Of a DNA stretch of 64,000 nt, positions 29,802-41,544 are shown in pieces; position 1 is the first letter of the stretch, and each line of letters opens with the position of its first letter. The notes beneath the pieces were generated by a model. That model saw nothing but the letters and a program-made list of their open reading frames with translations. It did not search any database and had not been told where the DNA came from. The translations under genes were made by a program, and so were the position numbers. Origin of the DNA: Bacteroides luti (GTDB taxonomy: Bacteria; Bacteroidota; Bacteroidia; Bacteroidales; Bacteroidaceae); the NCBI RefSeq assembly GCF_900128905.1, contig NZ_FQTV01000011.1:106045-170044 (forward strand). Direction: 5' to 3'.

Positions 29802-30110
29802 ATGAATAATGAAAACCCAACAAATCAGTTACAGATAGAATTGAGTGATGAAGTCGCTCAGGGAACTTATGCTAATCTGGCTGTTATAACTCATTCCAGT
29901 TCTGAATTTATTGTAGACTTTATAAGGGTAATGCCGGGCTTACCAAAAGCTGGTGTAAAAAGTCGTGTGATTTTAACTCCGGAACATGCCAAAAGATTAA
30001 TGAGAGCTTTGGAAGATAATGTGCGTAAATATGAAAATTCTTTTGGTCCGATTCGTTTGAACGAAGAAAATTCTATGCAGCCAATTCCTGGTTTCGCAGG
30101 AGAAGCTTAA
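29802..30110 (+). CDS. DUF3467 domain-containing protein
   Basis: 102 residues of the small DUF3467 family: LQIELSDEVAQGTYANLAV (about 10-28), FIVDFIRVMPGLPKAGVKSR, and TPEHAKRLMRALEDNV. The function is unknown. From memory, in many Bacteroidota genomes this gene sits between rpoC and rpsL, which suggests a link to transcription or translation. Here it still precedes rpsL but rpoC is elsewhere. It has its own -7 element and is separated from rpsL by 200 bp with another promoter. Confidence 0.85.
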   Translation: MNNENPTNQLQIELSDEVAQGTYANLAVITHSSSEFIVDFIRVMPGLPKAGVKSRVILTPEHAKRLMRALEDNVRKYENSFGPIRLNEENSMQPIPGFAGEA

Positions 30111-30214
30111 GGCTTGTTTCTTAGTAAGATACATATAGTTTGAGGTGTTTCAGTGCTTTTAGTTCTGTTAAAAAGCTATTTTTGCTGATAAATAGAAAAA
30201 ACTTTGAATAATCA

Positions 30215-30246
30215 ATTGGTTATTCAAATATATTTCGTATTTTTGC
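30215..30246 (+). promoter_or_regulatory. Promoter of the str/S10/spc/alpha ribosomal block
   Basis: ATTG (30215-30218), a 19-bp spacer and TATTTTTGC (30238-30246) precede rpsL by 64 bp. It is the last clear consensus promoter before the long ribosomal run, so it may drive many of the downstream genes. Confidence 0.65.
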
Positions 30247-30310
30247 ACCCCAAAATGTACACTTTTGAAATTAATATAACAATAATATAATAATTAAAAA
30301 ACAATTAAAA

Positions 30311-30721
30311 ATGCCTACAATTCAGCAATTAGTAAGAAAAGGAAGGGCCGTTTTGGTTGACAAAAGTAAGTCTCCAGCGTTAGACTCATGTCCTCAAAGA
30401 CGTGGTGTTTGCGTGAGAGTTTACACAACAACTCCAAAGAAGCCTAACTCTGCAATGCGTAAAGTAGCTCGTGTGCGCTTAACAAACCAGAAGGAAGTTA
30501 ACTCGTACATTCCAGGAGAAGGACATAACTTGCAAGAACACTCTATCGTATTAGTACGTGGTGGTCGTGTAAAAGACCTTCCGGGTGTACGTTATCACAT
30601 CGTTCGTGGTACGTTAGATACAGCGGGTGTTGCAGGACGTACTCAAAGACGTTCTAAATACGGTGCAAAACGTCCAAAACCAGGACAAGCAGCAGCTCCA
30701 GCTAAAGGAAAGAAAAAGTAA
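30311..30721 (+). CDS. rpsL: 30S ribosomal protein S12
   Basis: 136 residues. The decoding-centre loops [10 protein letters not shown] and VKDLPGVRY carry the lysines whose mutation gives streptomycin resistance, and both look wild-type. S12 monitors codon-anticodon pairing. First gene of the str operon; 154 bp separate it from rpsG. Confidence 0.98.
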   Translation: MPTIQQLVRKGRAVLVDKSKSPALDSCPQRRGVCVRVYTTTPKKPNSAMRKVARVRLTNQKEVNSYIPGEGHNLQEHSIVLVRGGRVKDLPGVRYHIVRGTLDTAGVAGRTQRRSKYGAKRPKPGQAAAPAKGKKK

Positions 30722-30812
30722 TTTCGATCGTTAGCTGAGCTATTTTTTAGATTAAAAAAAATACAAATTCCGTTTTGATTTGTTGGAATAAGCTATAAAG
30801 GTTGAGTAAATA

Positions 30813-30823
30813 CCCCAGCGGGG
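30813..30823 (+). promoter_or_regulatory. Short GC hairpin in the rpsL-rpsG leader
   Basis: CCCC-agc-GGGG lies 53 bp before rpsG in an otherwise AT-rich 154-bp gap. In E. coli S7 represses its operon by binding the rpsL-rpsG gap; a similar target here is possible but not shown. Confidence 0.35.
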
Positions 30824-30875
30824 ATGTTGAAGACGAATTAATGCAGCCAAAAACAAAACATTATTTTTCAAACAA

Positions 30876-31352
30876 ATGAGAAAAGCAAAACCAAAAAAAC
30901 GGGTTATCCTTCCGGATCCCGTGTTTAATGATCAAAAGGTTTCTAAATTTGTAAACCACTTGATGTATGATGGTAAGAAAAATACTTCATACGAAATTTT
31001 CTACGCAGCCTTAGAAACTGTTAAGGCTAAACTTCCTAACGAGGAAAAAACCTCATTGGAAATCTGGAAAAAAGCATTAGATAATATCACTCCTCAAGTT
31101 GAAGTAAAATCTAGACGTGTTGGTGGTGCAACATTCCAAGTTCCTACTGAAATTCGTCCTGATCGTAAAGAATCAGTTTCTATGAAGAACTTGATTTTGT
31201 ACGCACGTAAAAGAGGCGGAAAATGCATGGCTGATAAATTAGCAGCTGAAATTATTGATGCATTCAACGAACAAGGTGGTGCATTTAAGCGTAAAGAAGA
31301 TATGCATAGAATGGCTGAAGCTAACCGTGCATTTGCTCATTTCAGATTTTAA
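30876..31352 (+). CDS. rpsG: 30S ribosomal protein S7
   Basis: 158 residues, standard length, with [16 protein letters not shown] (about 85-100) and a C-terminal [15 protein letters not shown] tail that reaches the E-site tRNA. S7 starts assembly of the 30S head. It lies 13 bp before fusA. Confidence 0.98.
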   Translation: MRKAKPKKRVILPDPVFNDQKVSKFVNHLMYDGKKNTSYEIFYAALETVKAKLPNEEKTSLEIWKKALDNITPQVEVKSRRVGGATFQVPTEIRPDRKESVSMKNLILYARKRGGKCMADKLAAEIIDAFNEQGGAFKRKEDMHRMAEANRAFAHFRF

Positions 31353-31365
31353 ATTGTAGAATAAG

Positions 31366-33480
31366 ATGGCAAAACAAGATTTACATTTGACTCGTAATAT
31401 TGGTATCATGGCTCACATTGATGCTGGTAAAACTACAACTTCTGAACGTATCCTTTTCTATACTGGTCTTACTCATAAGATTGGTGAAGTGCACGAAGGT
31501 GCTGCAACTATGGACTGGATGGCTCAGGAACAAGAACGTGGTATTACTATTACATCTGCGGCTACAACTACCAAATGGAAATGGAACGACAATACATTTA
31601 AAATCAACTTGATTGACACTCCGGGACACGTTGACTTTACCGCTGAGGTAGAACGTTCTCTTCGTGTATTGGATGGTGCAGTTGCTACTTATTGTGCAGT
31701 TGGTGGTGTAGAACCACAATCTGAAACTGTTTGGAGACAAGCTGATAAATATAACGTTCCTCGTATTGGATATGTGAACAAAATGGACCGTTCTGGTGCA
31801 GACTTCTTTGAAGTTGTACGCCAAATGAAAGACGTATTAGGAGCTAATCCTTGTCCTATCGTTGTTCCAATCGGTGCTGAAGAAAACTTCAAAGGTTTGG
31901 TAGACCTTATTAAAATGAAAGCTATCTACTGGCATGATGAGTCAATGGGTGCGGACTATTCTGAAGAAGAAATTCCAGCAGAACTTATTGATGAATGCAA
32001 CGAGTGGAGAGGTAAGATGCTTGAATCTGTTGCTGAATTTGATGATACTTTGATGGAGAAATTCTTTGATGATCCTTCAACTATCACTCAAGAAGAAGTT
32101 ATTAATGCTCTTCGTAAGGCAACTGTTCAGATGGCTATCGTTCCAATGCTTTGTGGTTCTTCATTTAAGAATAAAGGTGTTCAAACTTTGTTAGACTATG
32201 TTTGTGCATTCTTACCTTCTCCTCTTGATACAGAAGCTGTAGTTGGTACTAACCCTGATACAGGTGAAGAAGAAGATAGAAAGCCATCTGAAGATGAAGC
32301 TACTTCTGCTTTGGCATTTAAGATTGCTACTGACCCTTACGTTGGTCGTTTGACTTTCTTCCGTGTTTATTCAGGTAAGATTGATGCTGGTTCTTATATC
32401 TATAACTCTCGCTCTGGAAAGAAAGAACGTGTTTCTCGTTTATTCCAGATGCATTCAAATAAACAAAACCCAGTTGAAGTAATTGGTGCTGGTGATATTG
32501 GTGCAGGTGTTGGTTTCAAAGATATTCGTACAGGTGATACTCTTTGCGATGAAAATAAACCAATCGTTCTTGAATCAATGGACTTCCCAGATCCTGTAAT
32601 TGCTATTGCTGTTGAGCCAAAAACTCAGAAAGATATGGATAAGCTTACTAACGGATTAATTAAGTTAGCTGAAGAAGATCCAACTTTCACTGTTAAAACA
32701 GACGAGCAAAGTGGTCAGACAGTTATTGCTGGTATGGGTGAGCTTCACTTGGATATTATCATCGACCGTTTGAAACGTGAGTTTAAGGTAGAATGTAACC
32801 AAGGTCGTCCTCAGGTATCTTACAAAGAAGCAATCACTAAGACTGTAAACCTTCGTGAAGTTTACAAAAAACAATCTGGTGGTCGTGGTAAGTTTGCTGA
32901 TATCATTGTAAATATTGGTCCAGCTGACGAAGGCTTCGAAGGAACTCTTCAATTTATTGACGAAGTAAAAGGTGGTAATATTCCTAAAGAATTTATCCCT
33001 GCTGTACAGAAAGGTTTCTTAAGTGCAATGAAGAATGGTGTGCTTGCAGGATTCCCTCTTGATACTTTAAAGGTTACTTTGACTGATGGATCTTTCCACC
33101 CAGTTGACTCTGACCAGTTATCATTTGAAATCTGTGCTATCCAGGCTTACAAAAACGCTTGTGCTAAAGCTGGTCCTGCTCTTCTTGAACCAATTATGAG
33201 TCTTGAGGTTGTAACTCCAGAAGAAAGTATGGGTGATGTAATCGGAGACTTAAACAAACGTCGTGGTCAGGTTGAAGGTATGGAATCTAGTCGTACAGGT
33301 GCAAGAATCGTAAAAGCTAAAGTTCCTATGTCAGAATTGTTCGGTTATGTAACTTCATTACGTACTATCACTTCTGGTCGTGCAACATCATCTATGACAT
33401 TCTCACATTATGAGAAGGTTTCTTCTTCTATTGCTAAAACAGTTCTTGAAGAAGTTAAGGGACGTGTTGATTTAGTATAA
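31366..33480 (+). CDS. fusA: Elongation factor G
   Basis: 704 residues. P-loop AHIDAGKTT (17-25), DTPGHVDF (G3, near 85) and NKMD (G4, near 139), then the five-domain EF-G layout with [10 protein letters not shown] and a C-terminal domain V containing [17 protein letters not shown] drives translocation and ribosome recycling. In the E. coli str operon tuf follows fusA; here rpsJ follows directly after 20 bp and tuf lies in the tRNA cluster. Confidence 0.98.
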   Translation: MAKQDLHLTRNIGIMAHIDAGKTTTSERILFYTGLTHKIGEVHEGAATMDWMAQEQERGITITSAATTTKWKWNDNTFKINLIDTPGHVDFTAEVERSLRVLDGAVATYCAVGGVEPQSETVWRQADKYNVPRIGYVNKMDRSGADFFEVVRQMKDVLGANPCPIVVPIGAEENFKGLVDLIKMKAIYWHDESMGADYSEEEIPAELIDECNEWRGKMLESVAEFDDTLMEKFFDDPSTITQEEVINALRKATVQMAIVPMLCGSSFKNKGVQTLLDYVCAFLPSPLDTEAVVGTNPDTGEEEDRKPSEDEATSALAFKIATDPYVGRLTFFRVYSGKIDAGSYIYNSRSGKKERVSRLFQMHSNKQNPVEVIGAGDIGAGVGFKDIRTGDTLCDENKPIVLESMDFPDPVIAIAVEPKTQKDMDKLTNGLIKLAEEDPTFTVKTDEQSGQTVIAGMGELHLDIIIDRLKREFKVECNQGRPQVSYKEAITKTVNLREVYKKQSGGRGKFADIIVNIGPADEGFEGTLQFIDEVKGGNIPKEFIPAVQKGFLSAMKNGVLAGFPLDTLKVTLTDGSFHPVDSDQLSFEICAIQAYKNACAKAGPALLEPIMSLEVVTPEESMGDVIGDLNKRRGQVEGMESSRTGARIVKAKVPMSELFGYVTSLRTITSGRATSSMTFSHYEKVSSSIAKTVLEEVKGRVDLV

Positions 33481-33500
33481 AATTATAGTTAAAAATAAAT

Positions 33501-33806
33501 ATGAGCCAAAAAATTAGAATTAAGTTGAAGTCTTACGATCACAACTTGGTTGACAAGTCAGCTGAGAAGATCGTAAGAACTGTGAAGACTACAGGTGCCA
33601 TCGTAAGTGGCCCTATACCTCTTCCTACGCACAAGCGTATCTTTACAGTGAACCGCTCTACTTTTGTTAACAAAAAATCCAGAGAACAATTTCAATTGTC
33701 TTCATTCAAAAGATTGATTGACATTTATAGCTCTACAGCTAAGACTGTTGACGCTTTGATGAAGCTGGAATTGCCAAGCGGAGTAGAAGTAGAAATTAAA
33801 GTTTGA
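33501..33806 (+). CDS. rpsJ: 30S ribosomal protein S10
   Basis: 101 residues with the conserved [20 protein letters not shown] start and [14 protein letters not shown] loop. S10 is a 30S head protein and also the NusE transcription antitermination partner of NusB and NusG. Starts the S10 operon, 20 bp after fusA. Confidence 0.97.
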   Translation: MSQKIRIKLKSYDHNLVDKSAEKIVRTVKTTGAIVSGPIPLPTHKRIFTVNRSTFVNKKSREQFQLSSFKRLIDIYSSTAKTVDALMKLELPSGVEVEIKV

Positions 33807-33824
33807 TAATTAAAAAAAAGTGAA

Positions 33825-34442
33825 ATGCCAGGATTATTAGGAAAGAAAATCGGAATGACATCCGTTTTCAGTGCCGATGGTAAAAATGTACCATGCACTG
33901 TTATCGAAGCAGGTCCTTGTGTTGTTACTCAACTGAAAACAGTTGAAAAAGATGGTTACGAAGCTGTTCAAGTAGGTTTCCAGGAAAAAAAGGAAAAACA
34001 TACTACTAAGCCATTAATGGGACACTTCGCTAAAGCCAAAGTAACACCAAAGAGACACTTGGCCGAGTTCAAAGAATTTGAAAATGAACTTAATCTAGGA
34101 GACACAATCTCTGTAGAGTTGTTTAATGATGCAGTATTTGTAGACGTTATTGCAACTTCTAAGGGTAAAGGTTTTCAGGGTGTAGTTAAAAGACACGGAT
34201 TTGGTGGTGTTGGACAGTCTACTCACGGACAGCACAACCGTTTACGTAAACCGGGTTCTATCGGTGCTTGTTCTTACCCAGCAAAAGTATTCAAAGGAAT
34301 GCGAATGGGTGGACAAATGGGCGGTGACAGAGTTACTGTTCAAAATTTGCGAGTTTTAAAAGTTATTCCAGAACACAACCTTTTATTGATTAAAGGTTCT
34401 ATTCCGGGATGCAAAGGTTCAATCGTAATAATTGAGAAATAA
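33825..34442 (+). CDS. rplC: 50S ribosomal protein L3
   Basis: 205 residues: starts [15 protein letters not shown], with the long loop [20 protein letters not shown] that reaches the peptidyl-transferase centre. L3 is an early 50S assembly protein. Its TAA overlaps the rplD ATG by one base (TAATG at 34440-34444), which implies translational coupling. Confidence 0.98.
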   Translation: MPGLLGKKIGMTSVFSADGKNVPCTVIEAGPCVVTQLKTVEKDGYEAVQVGFQEKKEKHTTKPLMGHFAKAKVTPKRHLAEFKEFENELNLGDTISVELFNDAVFVDVIATSKGKGFQGVVKRHGFGGVGQSTHGQHNRLRKPGSIGACSYPAKVFKGMRMGGQMGGDRVTVQNLRVLKVIPEHNLLLIKGSIPGCKGSIVIIEK

Positions 34443-35080
34443 TGGAAGTTAACGTATATAACATTAAAGGTGAAGACACTGGAAGAAAGATTACGTTAAA
34501 TGAATCAATCTTCGGAATTGAGCCTAATGACCATGCTATTTATTTGGATGTAAAACAATTTATGGCTAGTCAACGTCAGGGAACTCACAAATCAAAAGAA
34601 AGAAGTGAACTTTCAGGTAGTACTAGAAAGTTGAAAAAACAAAAAGGTACTGGTGGAGCACGTTCTGGTGATATTAATTCACCTGTATTTGTTGGTGGTG
34701 CAAGAGTTTTTGGTCCTAAGCCAAGAGACTATTTCTTTAAGTTGAATAAGAAAGTTAAGTCTTTAGCTAGAAAATCAGCTTTATCTTACAAGGCTCAAGG
34801 TAATGCTATTGTAGTTGTTGAAGATTTCTCTTTTGAAACTCCAAAGACTAAAGATTTTGTAGCATTGATAAATAATCTTAAAGTTTCTGACAAAAAGTTA
34901 CTTTTTGTATTATCAGAACCAAATAAAAACGTATATTTGTCGGCTCGTAATATCGAGAGAGCTAATGTATTAACTGTCGCTGGATTAAATACTTACAATG
35001 TATTGAATGCTGGCGCATTGGTGCTTACTGAAAGTTCTCTTTCAGCTATTGACAGTATCTTAATGAAAAAGGAGGCTTAA
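34442..35080 (+). CDS. rplD: 50S ribosomal protein L4
   Basis: 212 residues with the extended tunnel loop (about 45-95, [19 protein letters not shown]) in which macrolide-resistance changes occur; no obvious change is seen. In enterics L4 also represses the S10 operon. Starts inside the rplC stop; ends AAAAAGGAGG, which gives rplW a Shine-Dalgarno. Confidence 0.98.
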   Translation: MEVNVYNIKGEDTGRKITLNESIFGIEPNDHAIYLDVKQFMASQRQGTHKSKERSELSGSTRKLKKQKGTGGARSGDINSPVFVGGARVFGPKPRDYFFKLNKKVKSLARKSALSYKAQGNAIVVVEDFSFETPKTKDFVALINNLKVSDKKLLFVLSEPNKNVYLSARNIERANVLTVAGLNTYNVLNAGALVLTESSLSAIDSILMKKEA

Positions 35081-35083
35081 ATA

Positions 35084-35374
35084 ATGGGAATTATTATTAA
35101 ACCGTTAGTTACAGAGAAAATGACTGCTGCATCTGAAAAGTTAAATCGTTTCGGATTTATCGTGCGTCCTGAAGCTAACAAATTGGAAATTAAGAGCGCA
35201 GTCGAAGCATTATACAATGTTACAGTTGTTGATGTAAATACAATTCGTTATTCCGGTAAGAATAAAAGTCGTTATACAAAGGCTGGAATGATCAATGGTA
35301 GAACAAATGCTTATAAAAAAGCAGTTGTGACATTGAAAGAAGGAGATACTATTGATTTTTATAGCAATATTTAA
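35084..35374 (+). CDS. rplW: 50S ribosomal protein L23
   Basis: 96 residues ([14 protein letters not shown] start; a central loop, then [13 protein letters not shown]). L23 lies at the tunnel exit and docks trigger factor and SRP. Three bases after rplD, with an AGGAGG just upstream. Confidence 0.97.
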   Translation: MGIIIKPLVTEKMTAASEKLNRFGFIVRPEANKLEIKSAVEALYNVTVVDVNTIRYSGKNKSRYTKAGMINGRTNAYKKAVVTLKEGDTIDFYSNI

Positions 35375-35379
35375 TAAAA

Positions 35380-36204
<825 letters not shown>

Positions 36205-36224
36205 TCTGATTAATTGAGTAAACT

Positions 36225-36494
36225 ATGAGTCGTTCATTAAAAAAAGGTCCTTATATTAATATTAAGCTTGAAACAAAAGTGCTTGCTATGAATGAGTCAG
36301 GCAAAAAAGCTGTTGTTAAGACTTGGGCTAGAGCTTCAATGATTTCGCCTGATTTTGTTGGGCATACTATTGCAGTTCATAACGGAAATAAATTTATTCC
36401 TGTTTACGTTACCGAAAACATGGTTGGGCACAAGTTAGGAGAATTCTCTCCTACTCGTACTTTCAGAGGCCATGCTGGTAACAAGAAACGTTAA
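36225..36494 (+). CDS. rpsS: 30S ribosomal protein S19
   Basis: 89 residues: [19 protein letters not shown] start and [17 protein letters not shown] core. S19 pairs with S13 in the 30S head and contacts the inter-subunit bridge. Normal position between rplB and rplV. Confidence 0.98.
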   Translation: MSRSLKKGPYINIKLETKVLAMNESGKKAVVKTWARASMISPDFVGHTIAVHNGNKFIPVYVTENMVGHKLGEFSPTRTFRGHAGNKKR

Positions 36495-36535
36495 CAGGAT
36501 ATATTAAATCTGAAATAATAAAGTAATAAAAAATA

Positions 36536-36946
36536 ATGGGAGCAAGAAAGAAAATATCGGCTGATAAAAGAAAAGAAGCCCTTAAAACCATGTATTTTGC
36601 CAAATTGCAAAATGTTCCGACCTCTCCACGTAAGATGCGTCTTGTGGCTGATATGATCCGTGGTATGGAAGTGAACAGAGCTCTTGGTGTTTTGAAGTTT
36701 TCATCGAAAGAAGCTTCTGCAAGAGTTGAGAAATTGTTGCGCTCTGCTATTGCTAACTGGGAACAGAAAAACGAACGTAAAGCAGAAAGCGGTGAATTAT
36801 TTGTAACAAAGATTTTTGTTGATTGTGGAGCAACATTGAAAAGAATGAGACCAGCACCACAGGGGAGAGGTTACAGAATTCGTAAACGCTCAAATCACGT
36901 GACTTTGTTCGTTGATTCTAAGAGTACTAATGATAATCAAAATTAA
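36536..36946 (+). CDS. rplV: 50S ribosomal protein L22
   Basis: 136 residues. The tunnel hairpin [19 protein letters not shown] (about 102-120) is intact. The first 17 residues ([17 protein letters not shown]) are an extension typical of this group. Lies 41 bp after rpsS. Confidence 0.97.
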   Translation: MGARKKISADKRKEALKTMYFAKLQNVPTSPRKMRLVADMIRGMEVNRALGVLKFSSKEASARVEKLLRSAIANWEQKNERKAESGELFVTKIFVDCGATLKRMRPAPQGRGYRIRKRSNHVTLFVDSKSTNDNQN

Positions 36947-36951
36947 GCTAG

Positions 36952-37683
36952 ATGGGACAAAAAGTTAATCCAATAAGTAACCGTTTAGGAATTATCAGAG
37001 GATGGGATTCCAATTGGTATGGTGGCGATAATTATGGTGATTCTTTGCTAGAAGATAGCAAGATTCGTAAATATCTTAATGCAAGACTTGCAAAAGCAAG
37101 CGTATCAAGAATAGTTATTGAGCGCACACTGAAACTTGTTACAATAACCGTATGTACAGCCCGTCCAGGTATTATCATCGGTAAGGGTGGTCAGGAAGTT
37201 GATAAGTTAAAAGAAGAGTTGAAGAAGATCACTGATAAAGATATTCAAATTAATATCTTTGAAGTAAAAAGACCTGAGTTAGATGCTGTAATTGTAGCAA
37301 ATAACATTGCTCGCCAGGTAGAGGGTAAGATTGCTTATCGTCGTGCTATTAAAATGGCTATCGCAAATACAATGCGTATGGGAGCAGAAGGTATCAAAGT
37401 GCAAATTTCAGGACGTTTGAATGGAGCTGAAATGGCTCGTTCTGAGATGTATAAGGAAGGAAGAACTCCGTTACACACATTTAGAGCAGATATTGACTAT
37501 TGTCATGCTGAAGCATTGACTAAGGTTGGACTTCTTGGTGTGAAAGTTTGGATTTGTAGAGGTGAAGTTTTTGGCAAGAAAGAACTTGCTCCTAACTTTA
37601 CTCAAAGCAAAGAAGGAGGCCGTGGTAATGCAGGTAGCAGAGACGGTGGGAAAAACTTCAAAAGAAAGAAAAATAATCGCTAA
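36952..37683 (+). CDS. rpsC: 30S ribosomal protein S3
   Basis: 243 residues: a KH domain with [20 protein letters not shown] (about 69-88) and a C-terminal domain with [11 protein letters not shown], ending in a basic Gly/Lys/Asn tail. S3 lines the mRNA entry channel and helps unwind mRNA. Five bases after rplV. Confidence 0.98.
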   Translation: MGQKVNPISNRLGIIRGWDSNWYGGDNYGDSLLEDSKIRKYLNARLAKASVSRIVIERTLKLVTITVCTARPGIIIGKGGQEVDKLKEELKKITDKDIQINIFEVKRPELDAVIVANNIARQVEGKIAYRRAIKMAIANTMRMGAEGIKVQISGRLNGAEMARSEMYKEGRTPLHTFRADIDYCHAEALTKVGLLGVKVWICRGEVFGKKELAPNFTQSKEGGRGNAGSRDGGKNFKRKKNNR

Positions 37684-37707
37684 AACGAATTTGAATTTTA
37701 GGAAATT

Positions 37708-38142
37708 ATGTTACAACCGAAAAAGACAAAATTCAGAAGACAACAAAAGGGTCGCATGAAAGGTAATGCCCAAAGAGGCAACCAACTCGCTTTTGGTTCT
37801 TTTGGTATAAAAGCTTTGCAAAATAAATGGATTACAGGTAGACAAATTGAAGCTGCCCGTATTGCTGTTACTAGATATATGCAACGTCAAGGCCAGATTT
37901 GGATCAGAATATTTCCGGATAAACCTATTACAAAGAAACCAGCCGAAGTACGTATGGGTAAAGGTAAAGGTAGTCCTGAAGGATTTGTAGCTCCTGTTAC
38001 TCCTGGTAGAATTATGATTGAAGTAGAAGGCGTATCTTATGAAATCGCTAAAGAAGCATTGCGTTTAGCAGCTCAGAAGCTTCCTGTCACTACTAAGTTT
38101 ATAGTAAGACGTGATTATGATACTCAAAATCAAAATGCATAA
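37708..38142 (+). CDS. rplP: 50S ribosomal protein L16
   Basis: 144 residues: [19 protein letters not shown] start and [18 protein letters not shown]16 helps position A-site tRNA. Its stop overlaps a possible ATG of rpmC (38142), a sign of coupling. Confidence 0.98.
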   Translation: MLQPKKTKFRRQQKGRMKGNAQRGNQLAFGSFGIKALQNKWITGRQIEAARIAVTRYMQRQGQIWIRIFPDKPITKKPAEVRMGKGKGSPEGFVAPVTPGRIMIEVEGVSYEIAKEALRLAAQKLPVTTKFIVRRDYDTQNQNA

Positions 38143-38147
38143 TGTTT

Positions 38148-38345
38148 ATGAAAATTGCAGAAATTAGAGAAATAAATACCAAAGAACTGGTAGAAAGAAT
38201 TGAGGCTGAAGTAGCCGGCTATAACCAAATGGTGTTAAACCATTCTATCTCCCCTTTGGATAATCCTGCACAAATAAAACAGTTACGCAGGACGATTGCG
38301 CGTATGAAATCAGAATTACGCCAAAGAGAACTTAACAATAAATAA
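38148..38345 (+). CDS. rpmC: 50S ribosomal protein L29
   Basis: 65 residues from ATG 38148 ([17 protein letters not shown]), the family length. An ATG two codons earlier (38142, overlapping the rplP stop) is also possible. L29 is a two-helix protein at the tunnel exit next to L23. Its TAA overlaps an ATG at 38345. Confidence 0.95.
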   Translation: MKIAEIREINTKELVERIEAEVAGYNQMVLNHSISPLDNPAQIKQLRRTIARMKSELRQRELNNK

Positions 38346-38353
38346 TGGGTTTG

Positions 38354-38611
38354 ATGGAAGCTAGAAATTTAAGAAAAGAAAGAACTGGGGTTGTTCTTAG
38401 CAACAAAATGGATAAAACTATTACTGTTGCAGCTAAGTTTAAAGAAAAACACCCTATCTATGGTAAGTTCGTAAGTAAAACGAAGAAATACCATGCTCAT
38501 GATGAAAATAATGATTGTAACATTGGTGACACTGTTAGAATCAGTGAGACTCGTCCTTTGAGTAAGACAAAGAGATGGAGAGTAGTTGAAATAATTGAAA
38601 GAGCTAAGTAA
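38354..38611 (+). CDS. rpsQ: 30S ribosomal protein S17
   Basis: 85 residues from ATG 38354 ([14 protein letters not shown]). An ATG at 38345 inside the rpmC stop would add MGL; which one is used is uncertain. OB-fold primary 16S-binding protein with [19 protein letters not shown]. Three bases before rplN. Confidence 0.95.
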   Translation: MEARNLRKERTGVVLSNKMDKTITVAAKFKEKHPIYGKFVSKTKKYHAHDENNDCNIGDTVRISETRPLSKTKRWRVVEIIERAK

Positions 38612-38613
38612 TT

Positions 38614-38979
38614 ATGATACAAACAGAATCCAGACTTACAGTATGTGACAACAGTGGAGCTAAAGAAGTTTTGTGTATCCGTGTTTTGGGTGGCACAGGA
38701 CGTCGTTATGCTTCTGTTGGGGATGTTATTGTAGTTTCAGTAAAAAGTGTTATCCCTTCGAGTGATATTAAAAAAGGTGCAGTGTCTAAAGCTTTGATTG
38801 TACGTACAAAGAAAGAAATCCGTCGTGCTGATGGTTCGTACATTCGTTTTGATGATAATGCTTGTGTTTTGTTAAATAACGCAGGTGAAATTAGAGGAAG
38901 TAGAATCTTTGGACCGGTTGCGAGAGAACTTCGTGCTACAAACATGAAGGTTGTATCATTAGCACCAGAGGTACTTTAA
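38614..38979 (+). CDS. rplN: 50S ribosomal protein L14
   Basis: 121 residues: [19 protein letters not shown] start, [13 protein letters not shown] near 100. L14 forms an inter-subunit bridge and is the RsfS docking site in other bacteria. First gene of the spc-type run. Confidence 0.98.
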   Translation: MIQTESRLTVCDNSGAKEVLCIRVLGGTGRRYASVGDVIVVSVKSVIPSSDIKKGAVSKALIVRTKKEIRRADGSYIRFDDNACVLLNNAGEIRGSRIFGPVARELRATNMKVVSLAPEVL

Positions 38980-38999
38980 TTTTGTAAAAGATTTAAGTA

Positions 39000-39320
39000 A
39001 TGAGTAAATTACATATTAAAAAAGGCGACACAGTTTTGGTCAATGCCGGTGAAGATAAAGGCAAAACTGGACGCGTGTTGAAAGTTCTTGTTAAAAAAGG
39101 ACGTGCAATTGTTGAAGGCATGAATTTGGTATCTAAAAGTACTAAACCAAATGCTAAGAACCCTCAAGGTGGTATTGTAAAGCAAGAAGCTTCTATACAT
39201 ATCTCTAACTTAAACCTTGTAGATCCGAAGACTGGAAAAGCAACACGTGTTGGGAGAAAAGAAAGTTCTGATGGAACTTTAGTGCGTTATTCTAAAAAAT
39301 CAGGAGAGGAGATTAAGTAA
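39000..39320 (+). CDS. rplX: 50S ribosomal protein L24
   Basis: 106 residues with an N-terminal KOW motif ([20 protein letters not shown]). L24 is an assembly initiator near the tunnel exit. Its stop overlaps the rplE ATG (TAATG), so coupling is likely. Confidence 0.97.
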   Translation: MSKLHIKKGDTVLVNAGEDKGKTGRVLKVLVKKGRAIVEGMNLVSKSTKPNAKNPQGGIVKQEASIHISNLNLVDPKTGKATRVGRKESSDGTLVRYSKKSGEEIK

Positions 39321-39877
39321 TGAGTAATACTGCTAGCCTTAAGAAAGAATATGCAGAGCGTATTGCGCCTGCATTAAAAGAGCAATTTCAATATAGCTCA
39401 TCTATGCAAGTTCCAGTTCTTAAAAAGATTGTTATCAATCAAGGTTTAGGATCTGCTGTTGCTGATAAGAAAATTATTGAAGTTGCAATAAATGAGATGA
39501 CTGCGATTACTGGTCAGAAAGCTGTAGCTACAATTTCTCGTAAGGATATTGCAAACTTTAAGTTACGTAAAAAAATGCCTATCGGTGTGATGGTTACTTT
39601 ACGTCGTGAAAGAATGTATGAATTCCTAGAAAAATTGGTTCGTGTTGCTTTGCCTCGTATTCGTGACTTTAAAGGTATCGAAAGTAAATTTGATGGTAAA
39701 GGTAACTATACTTTAGGTATTCAGGAACAAATTATTTTCCCTGAAATCAACATTGATAGTATTACTAAAATTCTTGGTATGAACATAACTTTTGTTACAA
39801 CTGCTCAGTCAGATGAAGAAGGATATGCTTTATTGAAAGAATTTGGTTTACCTTTTAAAAACTCAAAAAAAGACTAA
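39320..39877 (+). CDS. rplE: 50S ribosomal protein L5
   Basis: 185 residues: [19 protein letters not shown] and [17 protein letters not shown]5 binds 5S rRNA and the central protuberance. Seven to eight bases before rpsN. Confidence 0.98.
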   Translation: MSNTASLKKEYAERIAPALKEQFQYSSSMQVPVLKKIVINQGLGSAVADKKIIEVAINEMTAITGQKAVATISRKDIANFKLRKKMPIGVMVTLRRERMYEFLEKLVRVALPRIRDFKGIESKFDGKGNYTLGIQEQIIFPEINIDSITKILGMNITFVTTAQSDEEGYALLKEFGLPFKNSKKD

Positions 39878-39883
39878 TATATT

Positions 39884-40153
39884 ATGGCAAAAGAATCAAT
39901 GAAAGCTCGCGAAGTAAAGAGAGCAAAACTTGTAGCCAAATATGCTGAAAAGAGAGCTCAGTTAAAAAAAGACGGTGATTATGATGCATTACAGGCTTTG
40001 CCTAAGAATGCATCACCTGTTCGTTTACACAATCGTTGTAAATTAACTGGTCGTCCAAAGGGCTATATTCGTCAGTTTGGTATTTCAAGAATTCAATTTC
40101 GTGAAATGGCATCTAATGGTCTTATTCCCGGAGTTAAAAAAGCAAGCTGGTAA
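39884..40153 (+). CDS. rpsN: 30S ribosomal protein S14, zinc-independent form
   Basis: 89 residues, the long form lacking the CxxC pairs of zinc S14, with [20 protein letters not shown]. It assembles late in the 30S head. A 52-bp gap with a small hairpin follows. Confidence 0.97.
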   Translation: MAKESMKAREVKRAKLVAKYAEKRAQLKKDGDYDALQALPKNASPVRLHNRCKLTGRPKGYIRQFGISRIQFREMASNGLIPGVKKASW

Positions 40154-40172
40154 ATTATTTTTTTAAATATTG

Positions 40173-40186
40173 TCAGGAATGCCTGA
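40173..40186 (+). promoter_or_regulatory. Small hairpin before rpsH
   Basis: TCAGG-aatg-CCTGA, a 5-bp stem in the only sizeable gap of the spc run, 20 bp before rpsH. S8 is the known spc repressor in E. coli; a role here is speculation. Confidence 0.3.
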
Positions 40187-40205
40187 TTAATTTAACAAAT
40201 TTTAT

Positions 40206-40601
40206 ATGACTGATCCAATAGCAGATTATTTAACGAGGTTGAGAAACGCAATCGGTGCAAAGCACAGAGTTGTTGAAATTCCTGCCTCTAACCTTAAAAA
40301 GGAAATTACAAAAATCCTTTTTGAGAAAGGCTACATTCTTAATTACAAGTTTGTAGAAGATGGACCTCAAGGAACTATTAAGGTTGCCTTGAAGTATGAT
40401 TCCGTTAACAAAGTAAACGCAATCAAAAAATTGATTAGAATATCTTCTCCAGGTTTACGTAAGTATACTGGATACAAAGATATGCCACGTGTTATTAATG
40501 GTTTGGGTATTGCTATAATATCTACTTCCAAAGGTGTAATGACTAACAAAGAGGCTGCTGAGCTTAAGATTGGCGGAGAAGTCTTGTGTTATGTATATTA
40601 A
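40206..40601 (+). CDS. rpsH: 30S ribosomal protein S8
   Basis: 131 residues: MTDPIADYLTRLRNAIGAKH start and ISTSKGVMTNKEA C-terminal signature. Primary 16S-binding protein and, in enterics, autoregulator of the spc operon. Confidence 0.98.
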   Translation: MTDPIADYLTRLRNAIGAKHRVVEIPASNLKKEITKILFEKGYILNYKFVEDGPQGTIKVALKYDSVNKVNAIKKLIRISSPGLRKYTGYKDMPRVINGLGIAIISTSKGVMTNKEAAELKIGGEVLCYVY

Positions 40602-40618
40602 TTTAGGAGGAATAAGCA

Positions 40619-41173
40619 ATGTCTAGAATAGGAAAATTACCCATTAGTATCCCAGCAGGAGTATCTGTTACTCTGAAAGATGATGTGGTTACTGTAAAAG
40701 GACCAAAGGGAGAATTAAGTCAGTATGTTAATCCGCTTATTAAAGTGGAGGTAGCTGATGATCAGATTTTATTGACTCGTAATAGCGATGAAAGACAAGA
40801 AAGAGCATTTCATGGTCTTTATCGTTCTTTGATTAATAATATGGTTGTTGGTGTTTCTGAAGGTTACAAGAAAGAGCTTGAGTTAGTTGGTGTTGGTTAC
40901 CGTGCAACAAACAATGGTAACATTATCGAATTTGCTCTTGGTTATTCACATAATATTTTCTTGCAATTGCCTTCAGAAGTTAAAGTTGAAACAAAGTCTG
41001 AAAGAAATAAGAATCCTCTTATCATTTTAGAATCTTGTGACAAACAGTTACTAGGTCAAGTTTGTTCAAAAATACGTTCTTTCCGTAAGCCAGAACCATA
41101 TAAAGGTAAAGGTATTAAATTTGTTGGAGAAGAAATTCGCAGAAAATCGGGCAAATCAGCCGGTGCTAAGTAA
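40619..41173 (+). CDS. rplF: 50S ribosomal protein L6
   Basis: 184 residues: MSRIGKLPISIPAGVSV start, two repeated domains, and the C-terminal PEPYKGKGIKFVGEEIRRK. L6 lies near the sarcin-ricin loop. A strong Shine-Dalgarno (TTAGGAGGAA) precedes the ATG by about 10 bp, unusual here. Confidence 0.98.
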   Translation: MSRIGKLPISIPAGVSVTLKDDVVTVKGPKGELSQYVNPLIKVEVADDQILLTRNSDERQERAFHGLYRSLINNMVVGVSEGYKKELELVGVGYRATNNGNIIEFALGYSHNIFLQLPSEVKVETKSERNKNPLIILESCDKQLLGQVCSKIRSFRKPEPYKGKGIKFVGEEIRRKSGKSAGAK

Positions 41174-41194
41174 TTTACATAAATTTGTATTATC

Positions 41195-41539
41195 ATGACA
41201 ACAAAAATAGAAAGACGAATTAAAATTAAATACAGAGTACGTAATAAGATCTCTGGTACTACCGGATGTCCACGTATGAGTGTGTTTAGAAGTAACAAAC
41301 AAATCTATGTTCAAATCATTGATGATTTGTGTGGAAAAACTTTAGCTTCTGCTTCTTCTCTTGGACTTGAAGAAAAATTAGCAAAGAAAGAACAAGCTGC
41401 TAAAGTTGGCGAATTAATCGCTAAAAAAGCGCAGGAAGCAGGTATTACAACTGTTGTATTCGATCGTAATGGTTACTTATATCATGGGAGAGTAAAAGAG
41501 GTAGCTGATGCTGCTCGTAACGGTGGACTTAAATTTTAA
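41195..41539 (+). CDS. rplR: 50S ribosomal protein L18
   Basis: 114 residues with [20 protein letters not shown] and the C-terminal [20 protein letters not shown]. Binds 5S rRNA with L5. Confidence 0.98.
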   Translation: MTTKIERRIKIKYRVRNKISGTTGCPRMSVFRSNKQIYVQIIDDLCGKTLASASSLGLEEKLAKKEQAAKVGELIAKKAQEAGITTVVFDRNGYLYHGRVKEVADAARNGGLKF

Positions 41540-41544
41540 TTATT

